DNA of 34,618 bases from Phycisphaerae bacterium. Its GTDB lineage: Bacteria; Planctomycetota; Phycisphaerae; UBA1845. The position numbers and the translations under genes were made by a program. The stretch is from positions 1 through 34,618 of the forward strand of contig JAGVHG010000167.1 in assembly GCA_020056715.1 (NCBI GenBank), given 5' to 3'. Positions 8,908 to 16,474 of this stretch are shown here, piece after piece. The notes under the pieces were generated by a model, which was not told where the DNA came from, ran no database searches, and saw only the letters and a list, made by a program, of their open reading frames with translations. How positions within the stretch are numbered: the stretch's first letter is position 1; each line of letters starts with the position of its first letter.

Positions 8908-9474
8908 ATGCGACGAATTGACGACGGCCTAACGAATCAGGGTCGATATGCAAAGCGGATGATGGCCGCCGGCCGCTGCGCTAATTGCGGTAAGCCAACC
9001 AATGGCAAGGTCCGTTTCTGCCGTCGATGCAGAAAACACAAGTACGAGGTTCGTCGCCAATATATGGCGCGAACGCGGGCCGCGAAGCCCGTTGTCTTCT
9101 GCGTTCTTTGCGGGAAACCGCGCGGCAGCAGACCGAAGTACTGCCCCGTTTGCGCTATGACAACCGCACAACGCCGGCAGAACCTAACGATGCGCGGTCT
9201 GTGCGTGTGTCACAAACCACTGGCCGCCGGTAAGAGCCGGTGTGCGAAGTGCCTTGCCAAGAACGCAGCGCAGATAAAAGCCAAAACCAAAGCCCGAATC
9301 GCCGCAGGGCTGTGCCAAAAATGTGACCGTAAGGCAAAACCAGGATTCGGTCATTGTGCGCAGCACCTCGAAGCTGCGCGGGTGAAGTACTGGTCCCAAA
9401 GGGGGCTTCCCGCCCCTCCCCGGCGACAAAAACCTATGCGACCAGAATGGCGGCGTTCTACCCGAGTTAGATGA
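8908..9474 (+). CDS. Cys-rich protein with four zinc-ribbon-like modules
   Basis: A 188-aa, very basic protein with four successive Cys modules: CANCG...CRRC, CVLCG...CPVC, CVCHK...CAKC and CQKCD...CAQH. Each is a likely Zn-binding ribbon of about 20-30 residues separated by Arg/Lys/Ala-rich helices, suggesting nucleic-acid binding. GGGGGAG precedes the ATG at 8908. A later ATG pair at 8959 (MMAAGR) is a possible alternative start. I do not recognise a named family. The gene stands alone, divergent from the propeller lipoprotein and convergent with the toxin-antitoxin pair. Confidence 0.7.
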   Translation: MRRIDDGLTNQGRYAKRMMAAGRCANCGKPTNGKVRFCRRCRKHKYEVRRQYMARTRAAKPVVFCVLCGKPRGSRPKYCPVCAMTTAQRRQNLTMRGLCVCHKPLAAGKSRCAKCLAKNAAQIKAKTKARIAAGLCQKCDRKAKPGFGHCAQHLEAARVKYWSQRGLPAPPRRQKPMRPEWRRSTRVR

Positions 9475-9529
9475 TGCACATTCCGAACAATGACACTCTA
9501 ATCCGCGTGTGGGGTGCTTACATGACAGC

Positions 9530-9862
9530 CTACGAAATAATGAAGAATGTGCTTTCCTCATCCTGTGCGAATGCACGAAGATCTTCAACGCGCCGCCGCA
9601 GTGTGGCGGCGACCTGCTCGGTCGTGCAGTTTCCGACCCGTAACCAAACCACCTTGGGCGGCTGCCCGTAAACGAAGCTCCGCTGATGAAAGTCCGCGTC
9701 TTTGGACACAATCGCGAAGCCATGCACTCGGGCAAACTCCCAGATGACTGCATCGTCGGCGAGTTCCAGGTTATGCTCGCGGACGTGAGTCGAACCGGGA
9801 AATTCTGACTGAAGTGCGGCGACCAGGCGATGAGAGAGGTTCTGATCGAGCAGTAACTTCAC
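9530..9862 (-). CDS. PIN-like toxin (DUF5615 family)
   Basis: A 110-aa protein beginning MKLLLDQNLSHRLVAALQ, with the first conserved acidic residue at Asp6 and a second acidic cluster at KDADFH, as in DUF5615 PIN-like proteins. By analogy with VapC toxins it would be an Mg2+-dependent ribonuclease; the activity is inferred. Its ATG overlaps the stop of the upstream DUF433 gene by 4 bp (ATGA), so the two are translationally coupled. The pairing DUF433 plus DUF5615 is a common putative toxin-antitoxin arrangement. Confidence 0.8.
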   Translation of the reverse strand: MKLLLDQNLSHRLVAALQSEFPGSTHVREHNLELADDAVIWEFARVHGFAIVSKDADFHQRSFVYGQPPKVVWLRVGNCTTEQVAATLRRRVEDLRAFAQDEESTFFIIS

Positions 9863-10083
9863 GCCGGGATGCTCAGAAGTCGTCGCTCACGATCCGCGGC
9901 AAAAGCAAGGCAGGCCCGAATGTCCTCAACCGTCAGGTCCGGAAAATCCGCAAGAATTTCGGCCTCGGACATGCCGCCGGCGAGATACTCTAGGACATCG
10001 TAGACGGTCATCCTCAAACCGCGAATACAAGGCTTGCCGCCGCGTTTTCCTGGTTCAATGGTGATGATGCCGGAGTAGTTCAT
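9859..10083 (-). CDS. DUF433 family antitoxin
   Basis: A 74-aa protein with the DUF433 pattern: GKRGGKPCIRGLRMTVYDVL followed by GMSEAEILADFPDLTVEDI and RACLAFAADRE. DUF433 proteins carry a helix-turn-helix and act as antitoxins for PIN-like partners, probably repressing their own promoter. The ATG at 10083 begins only 6 bp after a -10-like TATACT, so the mRNA is probably leaderless. The gene is first in the pair and overlaps the toxin by 4 bp. Confidence 0.8.
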   Translation of the reverse strand: MNYSGIITIEPGKRGGKPCIRGLRMTVYDVLEYLAGGMSEAEILADFPDLTVEDIRACLAFAADRERRLLSIPA

Positions 10084-10142
10084 TACCCAAGTATAGGTTC
10101 GCCGTCCACTCGATGCAAGGCTGGCAGTTCGAAAGTTCGAAA
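10084..10142 (-). promoter_or_regulatory. Toxin-antitoxin promoter with tandem GTTCGAAA sites
   Basis: On the minus strand TTGCAT (10118-10113) and TATACT (10095-10090) are 17 bp apart, with the DUF433 ATG 6 bp beyond the -10, so little or no 5' UTR is expected. Immediately upstream are two adjacent direct copies of GTTCGAAA (10127-10134 and 10135-10142), each containing the palindrome TTCGAA. They are plausible autoregulatory sites for the DUF433 protein. Confidence 0.5.
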
Positions 10143-10168
10143 CGCCGAAATGAATTGGTTGGAATGTT

Positions 10169-11083
10169 TCAGTATATAAGCGTTTTTCCGATTAACCGTT
10201 CGACGGCTTCGCGGTACTTGGCGGCCGTGTTGGCGACAACTTCCGGCGGAAGTTCGGGGCCGGGTGGGGTCTTGTTCCACTTGCCGACCTCGACCAGCGT
10301 GGTGAGGTAATTGCGGACGTATTGTTTGTCGAAGCTGTCTTGATCGCGACCCGGCTCGTACGCATCAACAGGCCAGAAACGCGACGAGTCGGGCGTCAAC
10401 ACTTCATCGATCAGCAGATATTCGCCGCCTAGCGCACCCCATTCGAACTTGGTGTCGGCAATGATGATGCCTTTGCTCTTCGCATACTCCGCGGCGCGGT
10501 TGTAGAGGTCGATACTCCGGTCGCGCAAGAGGGTCATGCAGGGTTTCCCGACCAGCTCGCACGCTTGCTCGAAGGAGATATTCTCGTCGTGGCCCGACTC
10601 CTCCTTCGTCGCCGGGGTGAAGATCGGTTGGGGCAGTTGTTCGCACTGCCGCAGGCCCGACGGCAGTTTCACGCCGCAGACACCTCCCGTTTTCCGGTAG
10701 TCGCTCCAACCCGAACCGGCGAGGTAGCCGCGGACGACGCACTCGATAGGCACGACCTTGGTCTTCTTACAGCGCATGGTCCGGCCGCGAAGCTCGGCCA
10801 GGTGGGCTTCCAAACCACGTGGGGCGCGATCGTCGATGACCTCGATCAAGTGATGCGGTACATCGGCGTCGAAAAAGCCAAACCAAAACCGAGATATTTG
10901 GGTCAACAAAACACCCTTGGACGGAATGGGCGTGGGTAGGACCACGTCGTAGGCGCTGATGCGGTCGGTGGCGACGAGGAGAATTTCGTCGCCGAGATCG
11001 TACACGTCCCGGACCTTCCCCCGCCGCAGGGGGTAGCCCGCAAACTGAGTTTTCGTCACCACCGTGGCCGATTCCGTCGCCAT
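10169..11083 (-). CDS. purC: Phosphoribosylaminoimidazole-succinocarboxamide synthase
   Basis: SAICAR synthase of de novo purine synthesis: joins CAIR and L-aspartate using ATP in the cytoplasm. 304 aa, a complete length for the longer (yeast-like) PurC group. Seen: RRGKVRDVYDLGDE near the N-terminus (ATP-binding region), VPIECVVRGYLAGSGWSDY in the middle, PQPIFTPATKEESGHDENIS (substrate region) and ADTKFEWG near the end. The ATG at 11083 has GAGGGAG seven bases upstream; the upstream TTG at 11086 is less likely. No other purine genes are present in the window. Confidence 0.95.
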   Translation of the reverse strand: MATESATVVTKTQFAGYPLRRGKVRDVYDLGDEILLVATDRISAYDVVLPTPIPSKGVLLTQISRFWFGFFDADVPHHLIEVIDDRAPRGLEAHLAELRGRTMRCKKTKVVPIECVVRGYLAGSGWSDYRKTGGVCGVKLPSGLRQCEQLPQPIFTPATKEESGHDENISFEQACELVGKPCMTLLRDRSIDLYNRAAEYAKSKGIIIADTKFEWGALGGEYLLIDEVLTPDSSRFWPVDAYEPGRDQDSFDKQYVRNYLTTLVEVGKWNKTPPGPELPPEVVANTAAKYREAVERLIGKTLIY

Positions 11084-11238
11084 CAAAAAACTCCCTCACC
11101 TTGCCTTTGATGTCGCGGTTATAACGGATTCCGCGGCCTTGGGGCAGTATGCGGCGGCCGGGTGGTCCGATTTACGGCTGGTAAAATCCTCGCCTCGCCG
11201 TCTCGACGGCTCGTTGATGGGTCGCCATAATAGCCAGC

Positions 11239-11289
11239 GGTCGACGCGGCTAGGACTTGTTCTTTTTAGATACGTATTTTCCGTCGACC
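11239..11289. promoter_or_regulatory. Inverted repeat upstream of the GH10-like gene
   Basis: Perfect 8-bp arms GGTCGACG (11239-11246) and CGTCGACC (11282-11289) enclose a 35-bp AT-richer stretch that ends 9 bp before the ATG at 11298. The placement is that of an operator around a promoter, but I see no clear -35/-10 pair inside it. Confidence 0.3.
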
Positions 11290-11297
11290 AGGCGTCC

Positions 11298-12821
11298 ATG
11301 CTATCATTCGCGGTTTACGCCAACGGGCAACTTGCCGAGAAAATCAACCTGTCCGGCGCCTACGTCGTCGGCAGCGACGACGTACCCCTACGCGCTGATA
11401 TCGCCTTCAAAAACGGCGTCGTAACGTGCAAGAAGCGAGCCGCTGGACCGGCGGGACTGGCCTTGTTGTGGGACGTGGCCGGGGCCGGGACGATCCTGCT
11501 CGAAACCATCCGCGTCCAAGAGCGTGACCAACCCTACATCCTCCAGGTCGAACTCGCCCGCGGCCGGCTCATGCGCATCAATCATAAACTCGAAGATTGG
11601 GGGTTGTTGGACTACGAAGGGGCCGAGGAGCTGGCCGACAAAGTCGGCAAGGCGAGGGACCTTCTCATCCAAGCCCTCCAGGCGGACAAACCCGCCCGGG
11701 CGGCCGCCTTGGGCGACGAGTCGCTCAGCCTGGCCGTGCAAGCAAGCGAGGAGTTGAGTCAATATCACGCTTCGGTGTTGCTTGCTCGGCGGAAGCAATC
11801 GGGCGGTTTGGGTCGCCGCGTCTTCGGATGCTCAGTCCATTTGGACAAGCCGTCGGAATTGGGTCGCAAGCGCCTCGTAGCGGCCTTTGACTTCGCCACC
11901 GTACCCATCGTGTGGCGCGACATCGAACCCACCGAACAGAACTTCAACTGGAAGCCGCTAGATGCCTGGGTCGAGGCCCTCGCCAAGCAACCGCTGCCCA
12001 TCCGCGGGGCGTCGCTGCTCTCCTTCAGCGAAAAGAACATCCCGGATTGGCTGTACATCTGGGAGCACGACTTCGACACCATCCGCGACCTGGCGTTCGA
12101 GCACGTGCGGCGGGTGGTCAATCGATACGGGCAATACATACAGACCTGGACGGTGGTCAGCGGGATTCACGCCAACAACTGCTTCACGTTCAGCTTCGAG
12201 CAGTTGATGGAGCTGACGCGGATGACCGCGGCGCTCACCAAGCAGCTCTCGCCGCGCGGGACGACCATCCTGGAATTGGTCGCTCCGTGGGGTGAATATT
12301 ACGCCCGGAATCAGCGTACCATTCCGCCGCTTCTCTACGCCGACATGGCCGTCCAGAGTGGCGTGAATTTCGACGCCTTCGGGCTTCAGTTTCAATTCGG
12401 GCCGGCGATCGACGGGATGTACGTTCGGGACATGTTCCAGATTTCTTCCACGCTCGATGGGTTCGCCAAGCTCGGCAAGCCGCTGCACATCACCGGCGTC
12501 CAGGCGCCTTCGGACACCACCGCCGCACGATCCGATTCCGGCGGCGAGGCGCTAGCGCTCGACGGTGGAACGTGGCACGAGCCTTGGACCGAGGATGTTC
12601 AGGCCGAGTGGCTGCAAAGATTCATCGAGGTGGCCCTGAGCAAACCATTTGTGGAGACCGTGTCGTGGCAGGGGTTGGCCGATCATAGCCGACAGGAAGT
12701 TCCCCACGGCGGGCTCCTCCGCGCCGACCTCGCCCCCAAGGCCGCGTACAAGCAACTGCTCACCATCCGCTCGGAGCTTCTCGGAACGCCGCAGAAAGCC
12801 GCCGGCGAATCCGCGTCCTAG
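11298..12821 (+). CDS. GH10-like (xylanase-fold) protein, probably catalytically inactive
   Basis: A 507-aa protein: an N-terminal beta-rich domain (MLSFAVYANGQLAEKINLSG), a helical segment, then a TIM-barrel region resembling glycoside hydrolase family 10 (WLYIWEHDF, RYGQYIQTWTVVSG, YADMAVQSGVNFDAFGLQF). In active GH10 enzymes the acid/base Glu follows a WDVVNE-type motif and the nucleophile lies in ITELD. Here these read WTVVSG (284-289) and ITGVQAP (398-404), so neither Glu is at its expected place. The protein may bind carbohydrate or have another role. There is no signal peptide, so it is probably cytoplasmic. I start at 11298 because the upstream extension would overlap purC and is low-complexity. 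Confidence 0.7.
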   Translation: MLSFAVYANGQLAEKINLSGAYVVGSDDVPLRADIAFKNGVVTCKKRAAGPAGLALLWDVAGAGTILLETIRVQERDQPYILQVELARGRLMRINHKLEDWGLLDYEGAEELADKVGKARDLLIQALQADKPARAAALGDESLSLAVQASEELSQYHASVLLARRKQSGGLGRRVFGCSVHLDKPSELGRKRLVAAFDFATVPIVWRDIEPTEQNFNWKPLDAWVEALAKQPLPIRGASLLSFSEKNIPDWLYIWEHDFDTIRDLAFEHVRRVVNRYGQYIQTWTVVSGIHANNCFTFSFEQLMELTRMTAALTKQLSPRGTTILELVAPWGEYYARNQRTIPPLLYADMAVQSGVNFDAFGLQFQFGPAIDGMYVRDMFQISSTLDGFAKLGKPLHITGVQAPSDTTAARSDSGGEALALDGGTWHEPWTEDVQAEWLQRFIEVALSKPFVETVSWQGLADHSRQEVPHGGLLRADLAPKAAYKQLLTIRSELLGTPQKAAGESAS

Positions 12822-12909
12822 TGAGCCGCAAGCGGAATGATCCGCTGCAAGCTGACGCTGCAGGCGGAGGTCGCGCGGAAGTCCGCGTTGACGATTGCGG
12901 GTTAAGGCC

Positions 12910-13263
12910 ATGGATGATCCACTTCCGACTGAAACGCGACGCGCCTTCGACACGGTCTCGACATCGCTGGTCGTGCTGGGTCTGATCCTCGCGATCACGG
13001 CAATGCGTCATGCCGGAGCCACGGCGCCGACCGACTCTGCGCCACCGGCACGCGCCTCGATCAACCCCAACACCGCGCCGTGGTGGGAGCTTTTGGTTCT
13101 GCCCGGCATCGGTGAGACTACCGCTCGCAAGATCGTCGAGTACCGCGACGCCAACTCTGATCAAGGCCGCGTCTTTCGCGACCCCGCCGACCTCGAACCG
13201 GTCCCCGGCATTGGACCTAAGACCATCCAGAGCATCGGCCCCTATCTTCGATTCGCCGACTAA
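12910..13263 (+). CDS. ComEA-like helix-hairpin-helix protein
   Basis: A 117-aa protein. Residues 13-32 form a single hydrophobic segment (FDTVSTSLVVLGLILAITAM) anchoring it in the membrane. The C-terminal 60 residues are a ComEA-type double helix-hairpin-helix: SINPNTAPWWELLVLPGIGE, TTARKIVEYRD, then FRDPADLEPVPGIGPKTI. Such domains bind DNA non-specifically; in ComEA they capture DNA during uptake. No other competence gene is adjacent, so DNA uptake is only a possibility. The ATG at 12910 leaves 88 bp after the GH10-like gene; the in-frame GTG-type extension is less likely. Confidence 0.8.
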   Translation: MDDPLPTETRRAFDTVSTSLVVLGLILAITAMRHAGATAPTDSAPPARASINPNTAPWWELLVLPGIGETTARKIVEYRDANSDQGRVFRDPADLEPVPGIGPKTIQSIGPYLRFAD

Positions 13264-13355
13264 ATAGGGACATAGAACGTTGTCCTGTCGAGCGCACTTC
13301 GTCCGTGAGAATAACTTGACGGGTGATCGGTGGAAGAACGATCGCGGAGCAAGCG

Positions 13356-13380
13356 CACTGCTCACAGAGCAGTGGCACAC
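13356..13380. repeat. Dispersed palindrome copy 1, possible bidirectional terminator
   Basis: An 8-bp stem CACTGCTC/GAGCAGTG (13356-13363 with 13367-13374) followed by GCACAC. It lies between the convergent HHH gene and the methyltransferase gene. The same palindrome with the same GGCACA tail occurs at 18851 and, inverted, at 34528. Confidence 0.65.
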
Positions 13381-13414
13381 ACACGACCGGAAGTGCCAAC
13401 CCGCCTCCGATGCA

Positions 13415-14929
13415 TCACGCCAGCTTCTTGGCGATTTCTTCGTCCAGTATTTCATGCACGGTCAGCGCGACGATCACTCTACCGCTTTTGCGGAAGAAGG
13501 CGCCGATCTCGGCGAGCGCGTCCGACGAGTAGTCGAACGAAACTAAGAAGCCCTTGGTGCGATCATGTCGGGTCATGATCGCTTCGAAGTTATCCACGTC
13601 GGGGCGGCCGAGCTTGTCCTTCTGCTTGACCTGGATCGGATACCACACGTCCATGAAATCGAGTTCGCCTGCGGCCGCGCCACCCTTTTTTGGAATCGCA
13701 GAAACGGGGTAGATGCGGCCGTCGATACCCTTATCGCCCACCTGGGCTTTGTTTGGAATACCGCCGAGGGCGATGACGGCCCAGTTTTCGAACTCGAACG
13801 GCGGCATGGCGCGCAACTGCTCGATGCTGCGCGGCAGGTCGCGGACCACGAAGCCGCGCCCGGCGCGCCAGAGGGTCTCGTCCTCGCGGAGTTTGCACAC
13901 GTCGCGCAGGCGTTTGGCCATTACGCGGCAGGCGGTGGGCGAGATGTCGATGCCAATCCACTGCCGTCCAAGGTTCTGCGCCGCGACCAGCGCCGTTCCG
14001 CATCCGCAGAACCCGTCGAGGACGATGTCGTTCGGGTTGCTGCTGGCATTGACGATTCGTTCCAGGAGCGCGAGGGGCTTTTGCGTGGGGTAGCCGAGCC
14101 GTTCCGTCGAACGAGCCCCAATGGGGGGGATATCCTCCCATACTGAACCAACCGGGACGCCCTTCAACTCGTCAAGATATCGCTTCTCCCCTGGAACTGT
14201 GCCGGGACGCGTCTGGATAATCCGGCCTTGCTTGTACAGCTCTTGCATTCTTGACTTACTGAATCGCCAGAACCGCTTCACTCCGAGGAATTCGTACTGC
14301 GGATTACCCTTCGCTGCTCCACCGGGGCCTGTGATGTCGTAGAGTTGATACCTGCGCCCCGTCTTGGGGTCGGTGTCGAAGAACTCCTCAAGATATTTTT
14401 GATCGAATGGACGGTACAGCTGATTCCACGTCACTTTGCCGCCACCCGTGTAGTAGAAAACTGTGTCGTGAATGCGACCGAAATGCACCGACCCCTGTTT
14501 GGCGTCGCTATGTGCCGTCGTCCGCTTCCAGATGATTTCGTTCTGGAAGTTGATCTCACCCATGATCTGGTCGAGCATTACCTTGACGTAGTGGCTGGCG
14601 TGCCAGTCGCAATGGTAGTAGAAGCTCCCGGTTTTCTTAAGGACGCGGGCGAGTTCGACGCAGCGCGGGCGCATGTACTCGATGTAGGCCTGGGTGCTTG
14701 CGTGGCGGTCCTCGAAGGCGCGCTTTTCCTTAGTCTCGCCCCAAAAGACCTCGTAGTTGCGGTTGCTGTTGAACGGCGGGTCGATGTAGATCAGGTCCAC
14801 GCAGGCGGCGGGCAGCTTACGCAACTGGTCGAGGCAGTCGCCGCAATGGACGATGCGCGTGTCAAGCAGCGACGAGGGCTTTCCAGCGGGCGGGCGTTGG
14901 GCGAGACGAGGCTTTGCTTTGGCAGCCAT
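13415..14929 (-). CDS. DNA methyltransferase fused to an Mrr-like nuclease domain
   Basis: A 504-aa protein starting at the ATG at 14929; further upstream the frame is Arg-rich noise. The N-terminal domain is a beta-class amino-methyltransferase: catalytic DPPFNS (50-55) precedes the AdoMet-binding DGFCGCG (305-311), with the target-recognition region between. It would methylate N6-adenine or N4-cytosine. After residue ~370 comes a restriction-endonuclease-like domain: FENWAVIALGG, GDKGIDGRIY (398-407) and IQVKQKDK (432-439), the D...QxK pattern of Mrr-type PD-(D/E)xK nucleases. This suggests a single-chain restriction-modification enzyme. No separate restriction or specificity gene is adjacent. 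No clear ribosome site is seen. Confidence 0.85.
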   Translation of the reverse strand: MAAKAKPRLAQRPPAGKPSSLLDTRIVHCGDCLDQLRKLPAACVDLIYIDPPFNSNRNYEVFWGETKEKRAFEDRHASTQAYIEYMRPRCVELARVLKKTGSFYYHCDWHASHYVKVMLDQIMGEINFQNEIIWKRTTAHSDAKQGSVHFGRIHDTVFYYTGGGKVTWNQLYRPFDQKYLEEFFDTDPKTGRRYQLYDITGPGGAAKGNPQYEFLGVKRFWRFSKSRMQELYKQGRIIQTRPGTVPGEKRYLDELKGVPVGSVWEDIPPIGARSTERLGYPTQKPLALLERIVNASSNPNDIVLDGFCGCGTALVAAQNLGRQWIGIDISPTACRVMAKRLRDVCKLREDETLWRAGRGFVVRDLPRSIEQLRAMPPFEFENWAVIALGGIPNKAQVGDKGIDGRIYPVSAIPKKGGAAAGELDFMDVWYPIQVKQKDKLGRPDVDNFEAIMTRHDRTKGFLVSFDYSSDALAEIGAFFRKSGRVIVALTVHEILDEEIAKKLA

Positions 14930-15063
14930 TGGTGGGAAGGGTACCACGCGACGGCGGCAACTCAAGTCCGTGTTCGCGGTGCGGACGTGCCCCGCGCCTT
15001 CATTCCCGCCGCACCAGTAACGTAATATGGGTTTATCGTGTCGCTCCCGCTCCGCGCTCTGAT

Positions 15064-15561
15064 TTACTCTTCGCCTTCGATGGCAATGGCGGGGCCGAAG
15101 GCGATTAAATAGCCTTCGAGCATGCGCAGGGTCTTGTCGCGGACTTCGTCGGAGTCGAGGTCGTGCAATTCCTCGATGGCGAGCGGAGTAGCGAAGTAGA
15201 AGGACTGGCCGCCCTCGCGGTAGTGCTCGACGGGGGGTTCGGGCCATTCCAGACCCGCGTCCGCCAAGGCGATGCCGATGAACTCCGGCATGGTGTCGCC
15301 GGAGTCTTGGATGGCCTGTTCCAATTCTTCGCTCTTCCAACGGTCATCGGTGACGAAGCCCACCCGGACCTGGGGAATAAGCGGACGCACGGCGACTTCG
15401 AACCAACACGACGGGCCGGCGCTGAAGCGCGTGGCCAACGTCGATTGGTCCTCCCGGTCGTTGGGCGAGGCCGGGCCGTAGCGGGCGTCGGTGGCTACGG
15501 AGTCGGAGATGAAGGTACGAAAGGATTCGATCTGATCACGGTCTTGCTCGGTCAGGGGCAT
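15064..15561 (-). CDS. Conserved hypothetical acidic protein
   Basis: A 165-aa soluble, acidic protein (starts MPLTEQDRDQIESFRTFISD, ends IAIEGEE) with no signal peptide, membrane segment or Cys pattern. No family is recognised. Its start overlaps the end of the upstream kinase-like gene by 10 bp, so the two are co-transcribed and probably translationally coupled. This suggests a function linked to the kinase-like protein, of unknown nature. Confidence 0.65.
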   Translation of the reverse strand: MPLTEQDRDQIESFRTFISDSVATDARYGPASPNDREDQSTLATRFSAGPSCWFEVAVRPLIPQVRVGFVTDDRWKSEELEQAIQDSGDTMPEFIGIALADAGLEWPEPPVEHYREGGQSFYFATPLAIEELHDLDSDEVRDKTLRMLEGYLIAFGPAIAIEGEE

Positions 15562-16397
15562 TGTTGGATTACTCCCGCAACTTCGTTTTCGTCGAACCGG
15601 CCTCGTTCTCCGCGTTTGCCACGCGGGTCGATCCGGTTGAGTACCGCCCTACGCGCACGCGTGAATGGGCGAGTGAAGAAATGGTGCATACGCACGAACC
15701 ACGGTTTTGCGTATGACGCCGCCCGGGCCTCGGCGGTGAGTTGATCGGGCCGGGTGCGACGCTGCTGCTTGATCAAATGATACCGGTCGCCGGCCTGGAA
15801 CCAGCGTCTTAGCATCCGGGCGGGTAGTAGTTCTCCGCCCCAGCGCCGCGGCAGGAACCAAGCGATCTGAAAATCGAACAGATAGGGGCGTCCGTCGTCA
15901 CCCACCAGTACGTTCTCACACTTTTCGAGATCGACATAGGCCATGTCGCGGGCGTGGATCGTCTCGATGAGTCCGCGGAGGCGTTCGTGGAAGTCGTCGG
16001 GGACGTGCTCCTTGGGCGAGAGCGTGCGGCCTTCGATGTACTCGCGGACGATGCCGGTCTTGCCCCAGCGTCCGATCAACCGCGGGACGCCGGGTACGCC
16101 GGATAGTTTGTTTAGGGCCGCCGCCTCACGAGCGGCGAGCAACCGTCCGACCCAACCGAGCGGAATCATAAGGAAACTCGCCTGGCGTTGGACCTTGAGG
16201 ATGACCTTACCGGCCGGGCCTTCGTATAACGCCGTGGCGGCGAAAAAGTCGTTCTTGAAGAGGCGGACTTGTGAATAGGATTGTCCATCGACCTCGATCA
16301 CCGTGGGCAACGAACGGCGGCCCAAGGCGCGTAAACTCGGCGGCGTTTGGCGAACCAACGGACGGCCCAACCCCTTGGCATTTGGTTCGGTTCCCAT
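15552..16397 (-). CDS. LPS-kinase/RIO-like protein kinase
   Basis: A 281-aa kinase-fold protein. Seen: VILKVQRQ (nucleotide-binding Lys), REAAALNKLSGVPGVPRLIG, VREYIEGRTL (hinge), ARDMAYVDLEKCENVLVGDD (catalytic loop with Asp and Asn) and YLFDFQIAW (DFG-like DFQ). This pattern is closest to the WaaP/Kdo-kinase and RIO-like group, which phosphorylate lipid A-core heptose or proteins. The ATG at 16397 has GGGA just upstream; the 10-codon TTG extension is less likely. The neighbouring O-antigen-ligase-like gene, divergent on the other strand, is consistent with a cell-envelope polysaccharide role, but the substrate is not shown. Confidence 0.7.
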   Translation of the reverse strand: MGTEPNAKGLGRPLVRQTPPSLRALGRRSLPTVIEVDGQSYSQVRLFKNDFFAATALYEGPAGKVILKVQRQASFLMIPLGWVGRLLAAREAAALNKLSGVPGVPRLIGRWGKTGIVREYIEGRTLSPKEHVPDDFHERLRGLIETIHARDMAYVDLEKCENVLVGDDGRPYLFDFQIAWFLPRRWGGELLPARMLRRWFQAGDRYHLIKQQRRTRPDQLTAEARAASYAKPWFVRMHHFFTRPFTRARRAVLNRIDPRGKRGERGRFDENEVAGVIQQCP

Positions 16398-16474
16398 TTG
16401 TATCCCGCAATTGTAGTCCGCCGGCAAAAGCTGTCCAATACATTCTCCAACCTTGAGGTGCGGGAATCGTACGG

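Noticed and set aside
11064-11297. Upstream extension of the GH10-like protein
   Set aside because: It overlaps the start of purC on the opposite strand, has no ribosome site and non-coding-like composition; ATG 11298 matches the family start I recall.
11298-12821. Active endo-1,4-beta-xylanase
   Set aside because: Both expected catalytic Glu positions are replaced and there is no export signal.
14345-15025. 226-aa plus-strand frame opposite the methyltransferase
   Set aside because: Shadow of the methyltransferase coding strand; no motif or ribosome site.
14930-15340. 137-residue N-terminal extension of the methyltransferase
   Set aside because: Arg-rich shadow of the upstream hypothetical gene; the methyltransferase begins naturally at 14929.
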